DNA of 64,000 bases from Cryptomeria japonica (GCF_030272615.1 NC_081407.1:374467018-374531017), one strand, 5' to 3'. Shown: positions 36,625-53,029, numbered from the stretch's first letter. Translations and numbers: made by a program. Notes: generated by a model from the sequence alone, not told the origin.

Positions 36625-36973
36625 GATGAAAGATAAATATCAGTGAATAGTTTTCGATGAAAACCCTAAAGAACTCTTCTGATCGCTGGTGAAATCAATC
36701 AAGAAGATATCGATCACACTGAATTGCCTTAGACTCGCTCTGAATCACTCTAAATACAAAGTGATCAGAAATGAAGTGTATTCAACCTTTTAATCTCCAA
36801 GAAAAACCCTAATCTAACATTGACATGAATGACTTCCGCTAAAAGATACTGAATCTCGATCAAACATCTCCATGTGGGATAATCATCTCCAATGTCTAGA
36901 ACATCTTCCAAAACCTTTTCCTGGGGCATAAGCAGTATTTTCATTAATTTTGCCTAACCCTAAGGCATTTGCC

Positions 36974-38016
36974 TCAGTTACTGGATGAGCTTCCTACCGG
37001 TGCAGGAGCAACCTCCTCTGTCGATTGAGTAACCGGAGCATTCCCTTCTTTTATTGCTCATCTGACTTCCTGACCCATATTTTGGTATGATCTTGCCAAA
37101 TTTCATTAACCTTCTCTTTTACTTTATCATTTGATCCTTCATAGTTAACTGGTGGATTTATGCTTCTACAGAACTTAGCTATGTGTCTAACCTCATTGCA
37201 TGCATATCATGTAACATTGTTCTTTTTAATTGCTTTCCTAAAACTGGTATAATTGCTTGACTTGCACTTATTAGCCATATGTCTAAATTTTCCACATGCA
37301 TAACATTTAACATTCATTCTACAATCTTTTGTCTTATGACCATACTTATTGCATGTAGAACATTGGCCGAGAGTAGAATTATAATTCTGATTTGCTCTAT
37401 TTCTACATTGCATAGCCATGTGACCAAATTTATTACAAATAAAGCATCTACCATTACATTTGTAAGCATTAAGCTACCTTATCGATGCCTTTTGGTTTTG
37501 ATCTTAGCAGTACTAGAGCATTGAACCTGTTCAAATCCAAGTCCACTGGAATCTTCATTGTCTTTGTCTTTGCAATAATTCATCAAGCAATGTTGAACTA
37601 ATATTGAATTTGTCCTTGTACTCACTTGCAATAGTCAGATCATCTCTCATAATTATCATTTGTCTCTCAATTTATTGTTCATTACTCTAGGATTGCATTA
37701 AATCAGTTCTCAACATCTCATTTTCATGAACCAACCGGGTGCATTCTTCAAATTTGTCTTTCAGAGATACAGCTAGATTTTCTTCCTTTTTCTTTTGGTC
37801 TTCAATCTCCTTTGACATCCTCATAGTTATAGCTTGCATTTCATTCCTCATGACCATGTTCTCCTTACTCAACTTCTAACATCTCTCATTAAGCGCATCC
37901 TTCTCTTCATTGTCTTGATCTTGCAAAAGTTCCTTCCTCCTAGCTTGAACAGATGACAGCCTCTCCTATAGGATAAGAATGAATTCCTATGTAGAATCCA
38001 ATTCATCTTGTAAGAG
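36974..38016 (-). pseudogene. ORF1 gag-like zinc-knuckle homologue (element C)
   Basis: The coiled-coil part (about 37687-38016) has several stops (TAG near 37876, two more at 37970-37990). It is followed by four knuckles at 37200-37460: CFICNKFGHMAMQC, CSTCNKYGHKTKDC and CYACGKFRHMANKC are all complete, and in the fourth the first Cys codon is TGA. The tail ends in a Ser-rich stretch and a TGA at 36974-36976, exactly as in D (SSSSK stop), after one frame change. The knuckle number, spacing and tail match D ORF1. The extreme N-terminus is lost at the junction with B. Confidence 0.78.
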
Positions 38017-40897
38017 CAGTGCAGATGATATCTACTGGATTGAAGGATTAAAGCATAATATTTTGAGTGTTGCACAACTCAATGACAGAGGATATCCATT
38101 GGAGTTTAAGAATAGAATATGCAAAATCTATGGGAGCAAAGGCGAACTGATTGCAATCAGCAAGCAGACTAAAGGTAACCTATTTCACCTGAATCCTAAA
38201 GTCAACAGCTATTTTATTGCTAAAATATATGATAGTTGGCTTTGGCATAGGATATTTTATCACATAAACTTTGATAACATTGTCAAAGTTAGTAAGTCCA
38301 AGACAATGAGAGGTTTGCCTCAGTTGGACAAACCGGTTAATGCTCTGTGTAAGGAATGTCAGTTGGGAAAGATGACATCCTCGACTTTTAAGAGAAAATC
38401 TTTTTCAGCAGAACATCTGTTAGATTTTGTTCATACAGACCTCTGTGGACCAATAAGGACCAAAAGTATTCAAGGTGATAGATATTTTATGATCTTCACT
38501 GATGATTGTTCAAGAATGATGTGGGTCACATTATTGAAGGATAAGTTAGAAGCTTTTAGTAAGTTCAAGGCATTTAGGGCCTTAGTTGAAAAGGAAAGTC
38601 ACAAGAAGATAAAGTGTCTAAGGACTGATCAAGGTGGTGAATATACTTCAGAGGAATTCACTAGATATTGTGAAGAAAATAGTAACAAAAGGCATCTTTT
38701 TGCACTGAGGACACCACAGCAAAATGGTATTGTAGAGAGGAACAATTAGTCAGTTGTTGAAGCTTCTAGAACGATGTTGATACAAGGAGGAGTAGCAAAA
38801 AATTTATGCAGAGAAGTTGTTAGCACAGTTGTCTACACTATGAATCTGATACTGGTAAAGATAGGTAAGGATAAAACTCCTTGTGAATACTAGTATGGTA
38901 GATCACCTAATGTTAGCTATTTTAAGATATTTGGTGGTAAATGTTTTATTAAGAGAGGTGACTATGTTAGCAAGTTTGAGGCTAAAACTGATGAAGGCAT
39001 ATTTCTTGGTTACTCCACCAAGAGTAAGGCCTACAAGTGTTATAACAACTAAACATAGAGAATCATTGAAAGTGTTGATGATCGAGTGGATGAGTATCTT
39101 GAAGTCTCAGGGGAAACTAGTGTGGAGAAAAAGGATGAAGATCCTTGCATTCTATTTTTGGAACCAGAGCAAGTGAAGCCAGAAGCTGGTAAAGAGAATA
39201 TTGTTGTATCAATTCAACCAAAACAAGTAGAGTCAGAAGAAGATGATGATAATGAAGAAGAAGAACCTGAAGATAATGATATATAATTTCAAGGTATGTT
39301 AGACTTAATCATAATCCCGACCAAATTATTGGAGATAAGGATGCTAGAGTGTTAACCAAAAGGAGAAATAGAGAGAATTGTTGCATGATCTCCACTATTG
39401 ATCCTAGAACTGCTAAGGAAGCATTCGGAGATGATCATTGGATTAAAGATATGGAGGAGGAGCTTGATCAAAATGAGAAGAACACCACATGGACCCTAGT
39501 ACCTAGACCGGTGAATAAAAATGTGATAGGTACTAAGTGGGTATTCAGGAACAAGCTAAATGAAGATGGAGTAGTAGTCCAAAACAAAGCTAGATTGGTA
39601 TGCAAAGGTTATGCACATGAAGAAGGAGAAGACTATGGTAAGACTTTTGCACCAATTACTAGATTGGAAGGTGTCAAGACTTTACTTGCATTTCCAGAAC
39701 ATAAGGGATTCAAAGTATATTAGATGGATGTGAAGTCATCATTTCTAAATGGAATACTAGAAGAAGAAGTATAGATTGAGTAGCCAGATGGTTATGCTTT
39801 GACTGATGAAAAAGATATGGTATGCAAATTGCACAAGGCATTATATGGTTTGAAGCAAGCACCGAGAGCATGGTATGAGAGGTTGCATTCACACCTAATG
39901 AAGATAGGTTTTTAGAGAACCACTGAAGACAGCAACATATATCTCAAATCTGAAGGAGATAAAATACTGGTTAGTGATGTGTTTGTGGATGATATCACAT
40001 TTAGAGGCAATGATGACATGAGAAATGACTTTGCAAATGAAACTAAAAGTGAGTTTGAAATGTCTCTAGTGGGAGAGATAAAATAATTCATAGGCTTGCA
40101 AATTCAGTAGATGAAGAGCAGTATTTTCATTACACAGTCTAAATATGTGAAAGAGGTATTGAAGACATTTGGAATGAGTGATTGTAAACCAGTTGAGACA
40201 CCAATGGTTATAGGTTGTAAACTGTCTAAGGAGGATGAAGCTACATCTGTTGATGAAAAGGAGTACAGGTCAATGATAGGGAAATTTCACTATGTTGTTC
40301 AAAGCAAACCGGATATAGCTCATGCAGTTGGTCTAGTTGCCAGATTTCAGAAGAATCCAAAGGAAACACATTTGATAGAAACTAAGAGAATATTCAGATA
40401 TTTGAAAGGTACTATTAACTATGGTTTATGGTATCCATCTGTAAGTAACTTTGATTTGAAGGTATATATAGATGTAGTCTGGGAAGGTAATGTGGATGAT
40501 AGGAAAAGAACAATCGGTGGAGCATTCTTTCTTGGTGGAAGACTTGTTTCATGGAGCAGCAAGAAGCATAGTTGTACATCACAGTCCACTGTTGAAGCTG
40601 AGTATGTTGCAGCATATATGAATTTTACCTAGGCTATCTGGATGAAACACATTTTGGAAGGATTCAAGATGAATTTTACAGAAGTGGTAAAGATCTTATG
40701 TGACAATACCAGTACCATAAATAGATCAATGAACCCTATTTTGCATGCACAAACCAAGCATATTGAATTGAAGTATCATTTCTTGAGAGAAAAAGTGCAA
40801 AGTAAAGATGTGTTATTGGAGCATGTTTCTACCAAGGATTAGCTTGTAGATATCTTTACTAAACCTCTTCCTAAGACTACTTTTGATTATCTTAGAA
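38017..40897 (+). pseudogene. Copia pol, degenerate (element B)
   Basis: It opens in the segment after the protease (ADDIYWIEGLKHN). Next come pre-integrase (about 38230-38390), integrase (HTDLCGP near 38437, LRTDQGGEY near 38620, GIVERNN near 38730), reverse transcriptase (39470-40100, FVDDITF present) and RNase H (40440-40897), stopping at DYLRS where element I begins. The stops are mostly TAG: 39721, 40109, 40630 and 40840 replace probable Gln codons, and others are near 38746, 38890, 39050, 39772, 39913 and 40084. A frame change lies near 39290. It is closely related to the E/H group in motifs but clearly distinct. Confidence 0.88.
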
Positions 40898-43544
40898 GTG
40901 TGCATTTTGATTTATTATGAATTTGAAATCCTAAAAGATTCAATGACTAGATAATCTTGATTTAACATATGTCAGCTATGTCTGAATGTAGAACGTATAT
41001 GATTTCGTGATTTGATAACATTGATGAATGTTGATGCTTCATTTATATTCTTTATGATAAAGAACTCTATATGATCCTAAAATAGGATAAATATGAGAGG
41101 AGGTATATCATTATTGGATTTGCAGGACTTACTATGATGATAGAAATAGGAATGCATGTTTTAATGTATGGATCAAAATTATGTGAATGATGATAATTGT
41201 TATGTGGAGTTATTTGGATAAAGGATGTATTGATTGATAAATGTATATTGTATGCAGAGTGCTTGTAGTGCATTATTATTCATGTGTTTTATGTTATATG
41301 AGATTATTTGGAAGTACTAATGTGTAAATTGAGATGCGCAGGAAATTTACCATGTGACCATGGAAATTACGGAGAATCAAACCTAGACTTATGTATGTTC
41401 GTAAGCCAGGGGTTGTCTATTTGGAGAGACCACACCCCGTTTGTGTTGTATTTTATTCGTATCAGTATATGTTGCATGAGTGTTTAGTGTTAATTAAATT
41501 TTATATGTAAAAACCACGAGAGGCAATTTCATGTTTTATTTTTGTAAAGGTGTTTTATTGGTGTCACTTGACACATGTGTGGATTTAAATTTATATGTTT
41601 TATTTTGTCTCTTGGTGGGAAAGTGTTTAATTATAATTAATCTTAAATAAAATAATGTGTTGTCATAAATACTTTGGGAATATAATATTTGGAGTGGTCA
41701 ACTTATGTTTGACCCGAAAATAAACTTCAGAAGGGTTTAAAATGGGTTAAATGAACACCTAGGGGTAGTTTAATAGGGTTTCCTAATGCCCATAAGGTAT
41801 ACCTAGGGGTTAGGGGAAATTTTAGGCAAGTTTCTACTTTATAATGATCTTTTTAACGCTTTAAAAATTGGTTTTTTTGAGTTGAGCGAAAATTGAAAAT
41901 TAGAAGTTAAATCTAATCAAGATTTTTCCTTTTTGGATTGAGAGTCTTTTTGCATTTTTGCTTTCTTTCTTCTTTTTGGTTTTTTTTTTTTAGAATCCTG
42001 TGTGAACTCAGAGAGTGAGCTTCTTAAGGAAGATTTTTGGGAATAGCAGGGTAATCACCCACTCTCCATTTTTGGAGACAGAAGAAAATTTGAAAAGAAA
42101 ATAATGTTATGGAATAGAAAAAAATTGATTAAGGGTAGAAGAAAAGAGAATTGTGGATTGGGCAGCTCTTCATCAAATATCATAATAACCTTTGGGTAGA
42201 TTAAGGTTGGCTTCAATTATTATTTTTAATATCTTCTTCTTGTTTTTGTCTGGAAGTTGTTGGTATAAGAAATCTGTGTTCTTGAAAGTTTGTGTTAGAA
42301 AATCTTTTGGTATTTTTGCTTTATGAATTGTTGTGTTTTGGGAGTTTTCTCAAGATCTCTTACTCTTGGGAGAGAAGAGGATCTTGAGGGTGGTAGCAGT
42401 GACAGCCCTCGAGTGAGAGACTCTCTTTTGAGAGCGATCACAAGGGATCTTTGTGTGACCCTTGCTGCATGGCTTGTTTGTGCAATGGGGGTCATAAGGA
42501 GGGATATAAGGCTAGAATGCCTTTGGGGGGCATAAGGAATAAGGGGTTGAGATTATTGATATTATTATTGTGCCATGAGGTGGCTTCTTGTTTATTTCAT
42601 ACTTGCAATTCTCCTCAGGGTATTTGGTCCACTACCACCCTTTGAAAATGTTCATCACCAAAGTGTGGTGCTGTGAAAGCCAGGTTGGGAATGTGTCTGG
42701 AATATCTATATGCATTGTTTTCTATGTGTTTGCCTGTTTGTTACCCGTCTAGGAATTGGTTCTCCGAGCTCGGGGGTGGCTACCAGTTAGCCTAGGCTGG
42801 GAGGTGAGCACTCCGTGGTCAATTTTGTGTTTTCTATTATGCAGGAAATTCAGAGGAAAGAGAATAGGAACCATGAAAGAGATACAGAAGATTGTATTTG
42901 AAGATACTTGAGTTCAATTGCAGTTGTTTGTTTAAAGTTGTAATTTGTGAAAGTAGTCTTGAAGTTTTATTGTTGTGACTATTCAGAGAAAACATTCTGT
43001 AAATTGGTAGAATATCTTAGAGATGTTTTAAAAAAAAAAAAAAAAAAAAGCTTGTTATTTCTACTTTTGGCTTATTTAAAAAAAAGAAAGTTAATTTGTG
43101 TAGCATGCAAAAGCTTTATGTATTTTGGAAAGAAATAAAAGAATTGTTTTCATTTAGATTTTACCTGTATCTTTAATTGAGGCAAAATAGAAGTTTAATT
43201 GAGCTGAAAGCTTTTAAGTATTTTAAATAGAAAAAGTTGTTTTAAGTGAATATGTTATTAGAAAAAAAATAAATAATAAATGAATTTCTTTATTTCCAGA
43301 AAAAGTATAATGTATCTTGGATTAATACTCTAAATTGTATTTTAGTTGGCATTGATTTTAAAAAAAAAAAGAGCTTATTTTATAGATGTATTTATATTTT
43401 TGATTAAACTTAATTTTTTTCCCTTTATTATATTAGTTTAAAATTTTGCAAGTAAAATTCTCTTTTAAAAAATATATATATATAAATTTTATATTGAATT
43501 AAATTTCATCTTTTTAACTATGCTTATTTAAGTTATGTAAATGT

Positions 43545-43546
<2 letters not shown>

Positions 43547-43610
<64 letters not shown>

Positions 43611-43659
43611 TTATATATATATATATATATTTATATATTTATATATATATATATATATA
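43547..43659. repeat. AT microsatellite in I LTR
   Basis: A run of AT dinucleotides with a few TTATAT interruptions. The copy in the right LTR (51505-51611) differs in length and interruptions. Confidence 0.9.
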
Positions 43660-43729
43660 AATTTTTATATATTATATTTTAAAAAAAAAAAATTTAAAAA
43701 AAAAATAATGCTTTGGGTCCCCGCGGACT

Positions 43730-43932
43730 CCACTGTGTGTACGCACAGTGGACGACCGCGCAGCGCCCACTGTGTGCACACACAGTGGAACCGCTTGCGG
43801 TTCCCACTGTGTGGGCACACAGTGGACGGCCACGGCCGCCACTGTGTGGCCACACAGTGGGGAGCCGCCAGCGGCGCCCACTGTGTGGGCACACAGTGGT
43901 GCCGCGGCGCCCACTGTGCGCTCACACAGTGG
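43730..43932. repeat. Array of six 22-bp GC-rich palindromes (left LTR of I)
   Basis: Units start at 43730, 43767, 43804, 43839, 43878 and 43911. Each is 22 bp: CCACTGTG, a variable centre, then CACAGTGG or a near variant. The fourth unit (43839-43860) is a perfect palindrome. Spacers are 11-17 bp, GC-rich and partly palindromic themselves (for example AACCGCTTGCGGTT at 43789-43802). The array sits about 180 bp upstream of the TATA box, between AT-rich blocks. Confidence 0.92.
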
Positions 43933-44055
43933 CGCGCGTGGCCAAGCCTGTTTTCCCTTCCTCCGTGACCTACGATAAATGGATTCATGGCCGCCAAGTG
44001 CTTCGGCCCGGCCAAAAAAATATTGACTGTAAAAAAAAATATAAATGGTTTAAAA

Positions 44056-44077
44056 CCCTAGCCAAATGGGGCTAGGG
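44056..44077. repeat. Hairpin upstream of I TATA box
   Basis: CCCTAGCC-AAATGG-GGCTAGGG is an 8-bp perfect stem with a 6-nt loop, 38 bp upstream of the TATA box. Confidence 0.75.
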
Positions 44078-44114
44078 CAAGTTATTAATAAATAAGATAA
44101 TTGGATTTTAATAG

Positions 44115-44122
44115 TATATAAG
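44115..44122 (+). promoter_or_regulatory. TATA box of I LTR (left)
   Basis: TATATAAG, followed 12 bp later by the 16-bp palindrome AACCCTAATTAGGGTT (44135-44150), which contains a telo-box motif on both strands. This is the likely core promoter. The right LTR copy is at 52068-52075, with the palindrome at 52088-52103. Confidence 0.6.
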
Positions 44123-44720
44123 TGGGGAGATTAAAACCCTAATTAGGGTTGGGGGAATTAAGAAACAATTTTTAGGAAGATATAATGGTTTTAAATTTAG
44201 AATTAAAACATTTGTCAATTATGCAAAATATATAATATATATATATGTATCCATATGGGTATATAAATATATGTATATATAAATGAAATTTTGAGTACTT
44301 TGATTAAGTGACTAATTTATAAATATATAAATATATGCATATTCAAATAGGTATATATGTATATATTTATATAATCCTGATTTTAATTTGGGATAAATTA
44401 TAAAGAGAAATATAAAAAAAATTTGAAAGGACTATATAGTCATATCGGGAGATAGAATTAAAATACCTCTCCTATTACCTTTAGTTTGATTAATTTAATA
44501 AACCTTTTGTCTAAGTATCTCTGGGAGGTAGGATTTAACTAGTAGGATTTCCGCAATTAAAACTTAACGATTAATCGATGCTTAGTTCGTTTCGGAATTA
44601 GCTCGAGTTTAATAATGAAAGTTTCTTTAACGCTTGTCGCAAGAGTGAACTTGTTAATTAATTTAGTATGTTTTAAAAAAAAAATTTGTTCCGTTTTTGC
44701 CCTAAATTTTGGGCATGACA

Positions 44721-47700
44721 TTTTGGTATCAGAGCCCTAGGTTCATACACTGGTGAACATGGGCTACATTCATAACTTAGTTGCAAACAAACTATGGCTT
44801 AAAGTATAACACTTAGGTGGAACTTGCGAAATAACAAAGTGAAACATGAGTGAAAATGCTTGTGAATCGATAGATCAATATATAGCAATTCAAGGGGTTC
44901 CAAGGGTCACTAAAAACCTTGAAAATTGAACTTATTAGTCATAATATTTATGGCTTAAATAAAACCCCGAGGGCTGTGAAATATTCAACTATTTATTCAT
45001 ATGAAGTAATTTCGGTGTCTATTAACGAAAAACTAGACCTGTTGTACCTACGAGGTTACCATTCAATTGGAACCTAAAACGCAATAACTGCCCTAATCAA
45101 ATCAAGTATGAGGAGTTAATTTTTCAATAAAATACTCTTGATGATAACTAAAAGAATGTCACCCATCGAAATACGTTCTTGACATGGAAAATCAAATGAG
45201 ATAAATAGACCTTAGATGGAGGCACCATAAACAAGATAAATTAAATTTTTAAGTTAGGTGAAAATTATAATGGTTAAAAGATCAAGGCCGACATAGAGAA
45301 CATAAATGAAGAAGAGTTAAGGGGTACTCTTGCAAATCTCAGGAAAGAAGCATTAACCTATCCTAATGGCTAGGTACCTTAAGAATGTGGTCAGGATAAA
45401 TTTCTTATTAAGAACATTTGTTAGACAATGGTTGTAGCAGTATAGTGAAGCTAGAGTTGGATAACCTTAGAGATAAGAACTAAACTTATGAATGACAATC
45501 CCCTTGATCAGAGAACCCTAGTAATACTATAGATGAGTTAGATAAAGAGAAAGGCGGCATGAACTTCTCGGGTAAAAACACGTAATTACAATAAACCCTA
45601 AGTTCATCCGTGGGTTATATGATTGGGGAAACAAGCAAGTAAAGCCTCAAATTGATTCCTTTACGGAAAGATAACCTTGACGAAAGTAAATAATGCAAGA
45701 GAGAGGAGAGTTGATTTGGGAATCGAACAAAAGATACCCATTGAAGTACAAGGAGTGTAAGAGTATTAGAATTTTATGATCTAGAAATGGGTAACTAGAT
45801 GTCATTCAGAAACTAAGAAGGAAAGTACAACCCAATCATGGTTAGTCGCTAGGTACAAGACAGTATGTAACACAGTTTAACTACTAGGCACAATCGAAGA
45901 AGCCTTGCAAATTTTGACACTCAAGTGTGAGAGTATGCGAAAACATTAAGTATGGACGAAGCAACGTGCAGATGGAAATGGTTTAGGGATTGAGAGTATA
46001 ATAGTAATATAATACTAAAGTGTTAATGAGGATTAGTTGGAAGTATAAAACTTTTGATGAGAACATTGATAAGGAGCCAAATTATGTGGTTAGCTAAGAA
46101 TTTGGAAATTATGGGAGTCTTAAGACATTGGTAATTGTTGGACATCCTTATGTTATACCATAATAGAGTAACTGGATACTAGAAAGGTAAGATGATTTGT
46201 TTAGATCAAGAAGATTGAAGGTGTGATATGCCAGATTTGACTAGTAAGTAAATATAAATAAGTAACATGGAAGGAGATAACTTTCCTTTTTACTAAATTT
46301 TTTTAATTAAAAGGATGGGTGTTGGCCACTTTTCGAGTGCACACCCCCTTGATTTCAAAGTGATTAAGTAAAGTAGAAAAGAATAAGTCCACTCTTTGAG
46401 TTGTTTGAGTTATGTCGTGAAATGTGTGGGTTGAAATTGATGTCAACCGTTTTCGATCTTACTTGACAATAATTCCACCCCAAATGGCTCTTAACCATAA
46501 GTGTTAGTAATTTTGGCAACAAGCTCCTACCTAAGGAAGGCAAGTGAATATTGGAGGTGAAAATACAAAAATTGGCATAAGGTGCTAAGAAATCAAATTA
46601 TGTCCCTAGTAAAAACTATAAGATTATTTTATTCAAATCCTAAGTGGTTCTAAGTAAACAAGTGTCAATTTGGTACTGAACTATCAACCGAGTGTGTAAG
46701 ACATGAAAGTGTCGACACTTGAGTTGCCACGTATCATTGAATCAAGGATTTGCATATTAAGATAGTTAATGGAAACCATAATAAATTAAGTTATTAAGGA
46801 AGGATGCAATAACATGATTGGATATTTATATTGAACCAAGTAACTACATAAAAAGTCTATCTAGTAGAAGATGGCCTAATTAAGTGCTATTAAACGCAAC
46901 TGTAATGGAAGAGACTTTTGAGTGAAATTATAGTTGCCCTTATTAAATTTATTCAACCCTCTTGAGAATAAGAGTTATCGTATTTATTACGTTAGTAATG
47001 TTCTTAATCCTATCAGCTTTAACTTCTAATTAAGCATAGGTTGCGAATAATTAAGTGTTCAAAAGGATTAGTGCAAGAGGAATGGGCGGAGAATGGTAGA
47101 GTTAGTGCAAACTCCTGTTAGAATATAATTAAGGATGCTAATAGCCCTGTATAGATAGCGGATTATATCGGAAAGTATAGCTTGAAATAGTTAGCACGTG
47201 AACGTTAAAAATCGAGCATGAGTTATAAAAAAAAATGAATGTGATCTCTTGCATATAAGAATGTATTTCTTAAATTGATAAAGGAGTTTTAAGAATCTAA
47301 AATCTCAAAGAGTCTAATAATCACTTCCTAACACACTCAGGACGCGTGATCTTGGGTGATGTGCTGCGGTTACTCCCTATAGCATGGCTAGAATTGGTCA
47401 TCTTGTTTCGAGTTTGATCCAACATTAATTTTGATTTTTCTTTGAAGAGTATATTGTGACACTGGGGCTAGGACTTTCTTTTTGGTTTATTTTGTTTATG
47501 AAGAGAAGACCACTAAAATTTATGTTTCTTTTTATATGAACTATGGCACTTGCCGTGTTTCTAGTTTTAATATTTTTCAATTGCCGGCATTTTTCTTCTT
47601 TTATTGGACTTGGCAGAAGAAACTTGTATTTTGGTCTTGTAAAGTGTCAAGTGGTCATTTTGATGGTTGATACAACTAGCCCTAGTGATGTGATTTGTGT

Positions 47701-48700
47701 AAATGTCTATCATGTTTATTGAACCACTGATAGTGTGTCAAGGGAGAATACCGCAAGGAGTGAAATTAGGCACCAGAAGTAACAAAGGACGTGTTTTATC
47801 GAATTAAGATAAAGGAAGGAATATCCTCCTAAGTAAAATTAATTGCGAGTAATCTGAAAAAGAAAGTGTATAACAATAGTGTGACCTAGACCTAATAAAT
47901 TGTGAAAGTAATGATTATCGACTGGTAAATTTGGCATGGGTATGGAGATGATTGTGTGGATGATATCTAAAATAAGTTTTAATAATTTCTATCATTCCCT
48001 TAGAATGGGGTTGTTGTGTACTTTAATGGTTGGAAAATTGCGAATGATGCTCCCTATAAAACTTAAACCTTGGAGCCTATAAATATAAAAACATGTTAAT
48101 CCCTAGTGGTAGAAAACTACCCTATATAAGGGTGGAAATTGAAGAACCTAAATATGCTTTTGCCTTGTCACCTAAGAAAGTAGGAAGAAATTATGCACCT
48201 AGGATGATTTTACGAATATTATATTAACACCCTAATGAGGTGCCTCTAATGTAGAATAAGTAGCTTCATGGTGGTTAAGTGTGATGTCGGTTTTCTTAAG
48301 TAACATGCTTGGACGTGAATATAGTAGCATAAGCATGCTTTTAAAACAAATCCTAAATTAGTAGATCTCCTAGAAAATTCTAATGTGTAACCTTGATTGT
48401 GGGAGTTGATGTGTGTTATTGATATGATTTGGATGGCGAAATAATGTAAATTGTTGAAAGATAGAACTTTGCAAAACACCTACCTGAGATCAAAGGGAAA
48501 TGTAATAAAAATACTAAGAATTTAACCTTGTGAAGATAGTAAGTTAATTACAATAATAAGTTGATTTTGGTATTTCATCATTCTAGTAGACAGGGTAATA
48601 GTTTGAGTAACTTATGGAAATGGAGGGCAATGTTATGTCCCTACTTTGAAATTCTACTCATGCGACTTCCAGGAGTAAGTCGAACCCTAGGGGAGGAGGA
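44721..48700 (+). other. Interior of element I, no coding capacity seen
   Basis: This 4-kb interior starts with the PBS and ends with the purine tract AGGGGAGGAGGA (48689-48700). I read all frames for zinc-knuckle, DSG, HTDLCGP, FVDD and RNase H motifs and found none. A 62-codon stretch near 47482-47670 has no recognisable features. The sequence is AT-rich and is probably a passenger leader. Confidence 0.7.
44724..44735 (+). other. Primer-binding site, element I
   Basis: TGGTATCAGAGC, three bases after the LTR end CATGACA. Confidence 0.88.
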
Positions 48701-52673
<3,973 letters not shown>

Positions 52674-53029
52674 CATGAGGTCAATTGAGCATGATGTAGA
52701 ATACATCAATCCCAGAGCTAATTGCAAAATTTTATAGCAGGATTGGTGTGGAGTGGAGTTATTCCATAGGGGGAGCATCAAGTTGTAGGTTGATGATGCT
52801 TAACAGTGAAGTTTGACGTTGCATGTTTTACTTTCACTTTGGCATTGTTGTCAAAGGGGGAGAAGATCTATATGATTGGAGAGAAGATCTATAGCCAGTT
52901 ACTAGCTAAAGACATGGAGACTTAGTTGAAGGAGAGTACATGGTAAAATGTAAACCAAGATTCCTATTCACAATCATAACAATCAAGGGTATTGATACTT
53001 GTATTTCCATCAATGCCAAAGGGAGATAT
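52674..53029 (+). other. 3' leader of copia B with duplicated purine tracts
   Basis: The first bases (GGTCAATTGAGCATG) resemble the end of the copia reading frame (Leu-Gly-Met region) and restore B after element I. Purine tracts: AAAGGGGGAGAAGATCTAT near 52854, a second GAGAGAAGATCTAT near 52880, and AAAGGGAGATAT (53018-53029) directly before the LTR. Confidence 0.7.

Larger units (their letters stand above)
32346..38016 (-). mobile_element. Element C: second member of the D-type family, 5' end missing
   Basis: This minus-strand element has a 3' LTR (32346-33200), PPT (33201 on), a diverged copy of D's ORF2 (33452-36624) and of its zinc-knuckle ORF1 (36974-38016). At about 38016 it breaks off and is fused to the oppositely oriented copia B. 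Its LTR sequence is distinct from D, so it represents another lineage of the same architecture. Confidence 0.85.
40898..44720 (+). repeat. 5' LTR of element I, missing first 155 bp
   Basis: It starts at GTGTGCATTTTG, which corresponds to 48856 in the right LTR, and ends GGGCATGACA. It contains an A-tract (43030-43049), an AT microsatellite (43547-43659), a palindrome array (43730-43932), an 8-bp hairpin (44056-44077), a TATA box (44115-44122) and a telo-box palindrome (44135-44150). Short translations over the GC-rich part are products of the palindromes and not genes. Confidence 0.9.

Noticed and set aside
43730-43932. CRISPR-like pattern of 22-bp repeats and short spacers
   Set aside because: It sits in both LTRs of a plant retroelement, spacers are only 11-17 bp and self-palindromic, unit centres vary, and there are no cas genes. 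It is a palindrome array.
43665-44075. Overlapping reading frames on both strands over the GC-rich block (His, Cys, Thr, Gln, Trp repeats)
   Set aside because: Palindromic repeats give similar open frames on both strands, and the starts are in A-tracts. There is no evidence of coding. The copies at 51624-52028 are the same.
47482-47670. 62-codon open stretch inside element I
   Set aside because: Phe- and Tyr-rich translation of T-rich DNA with no motif and no second copy to compare.
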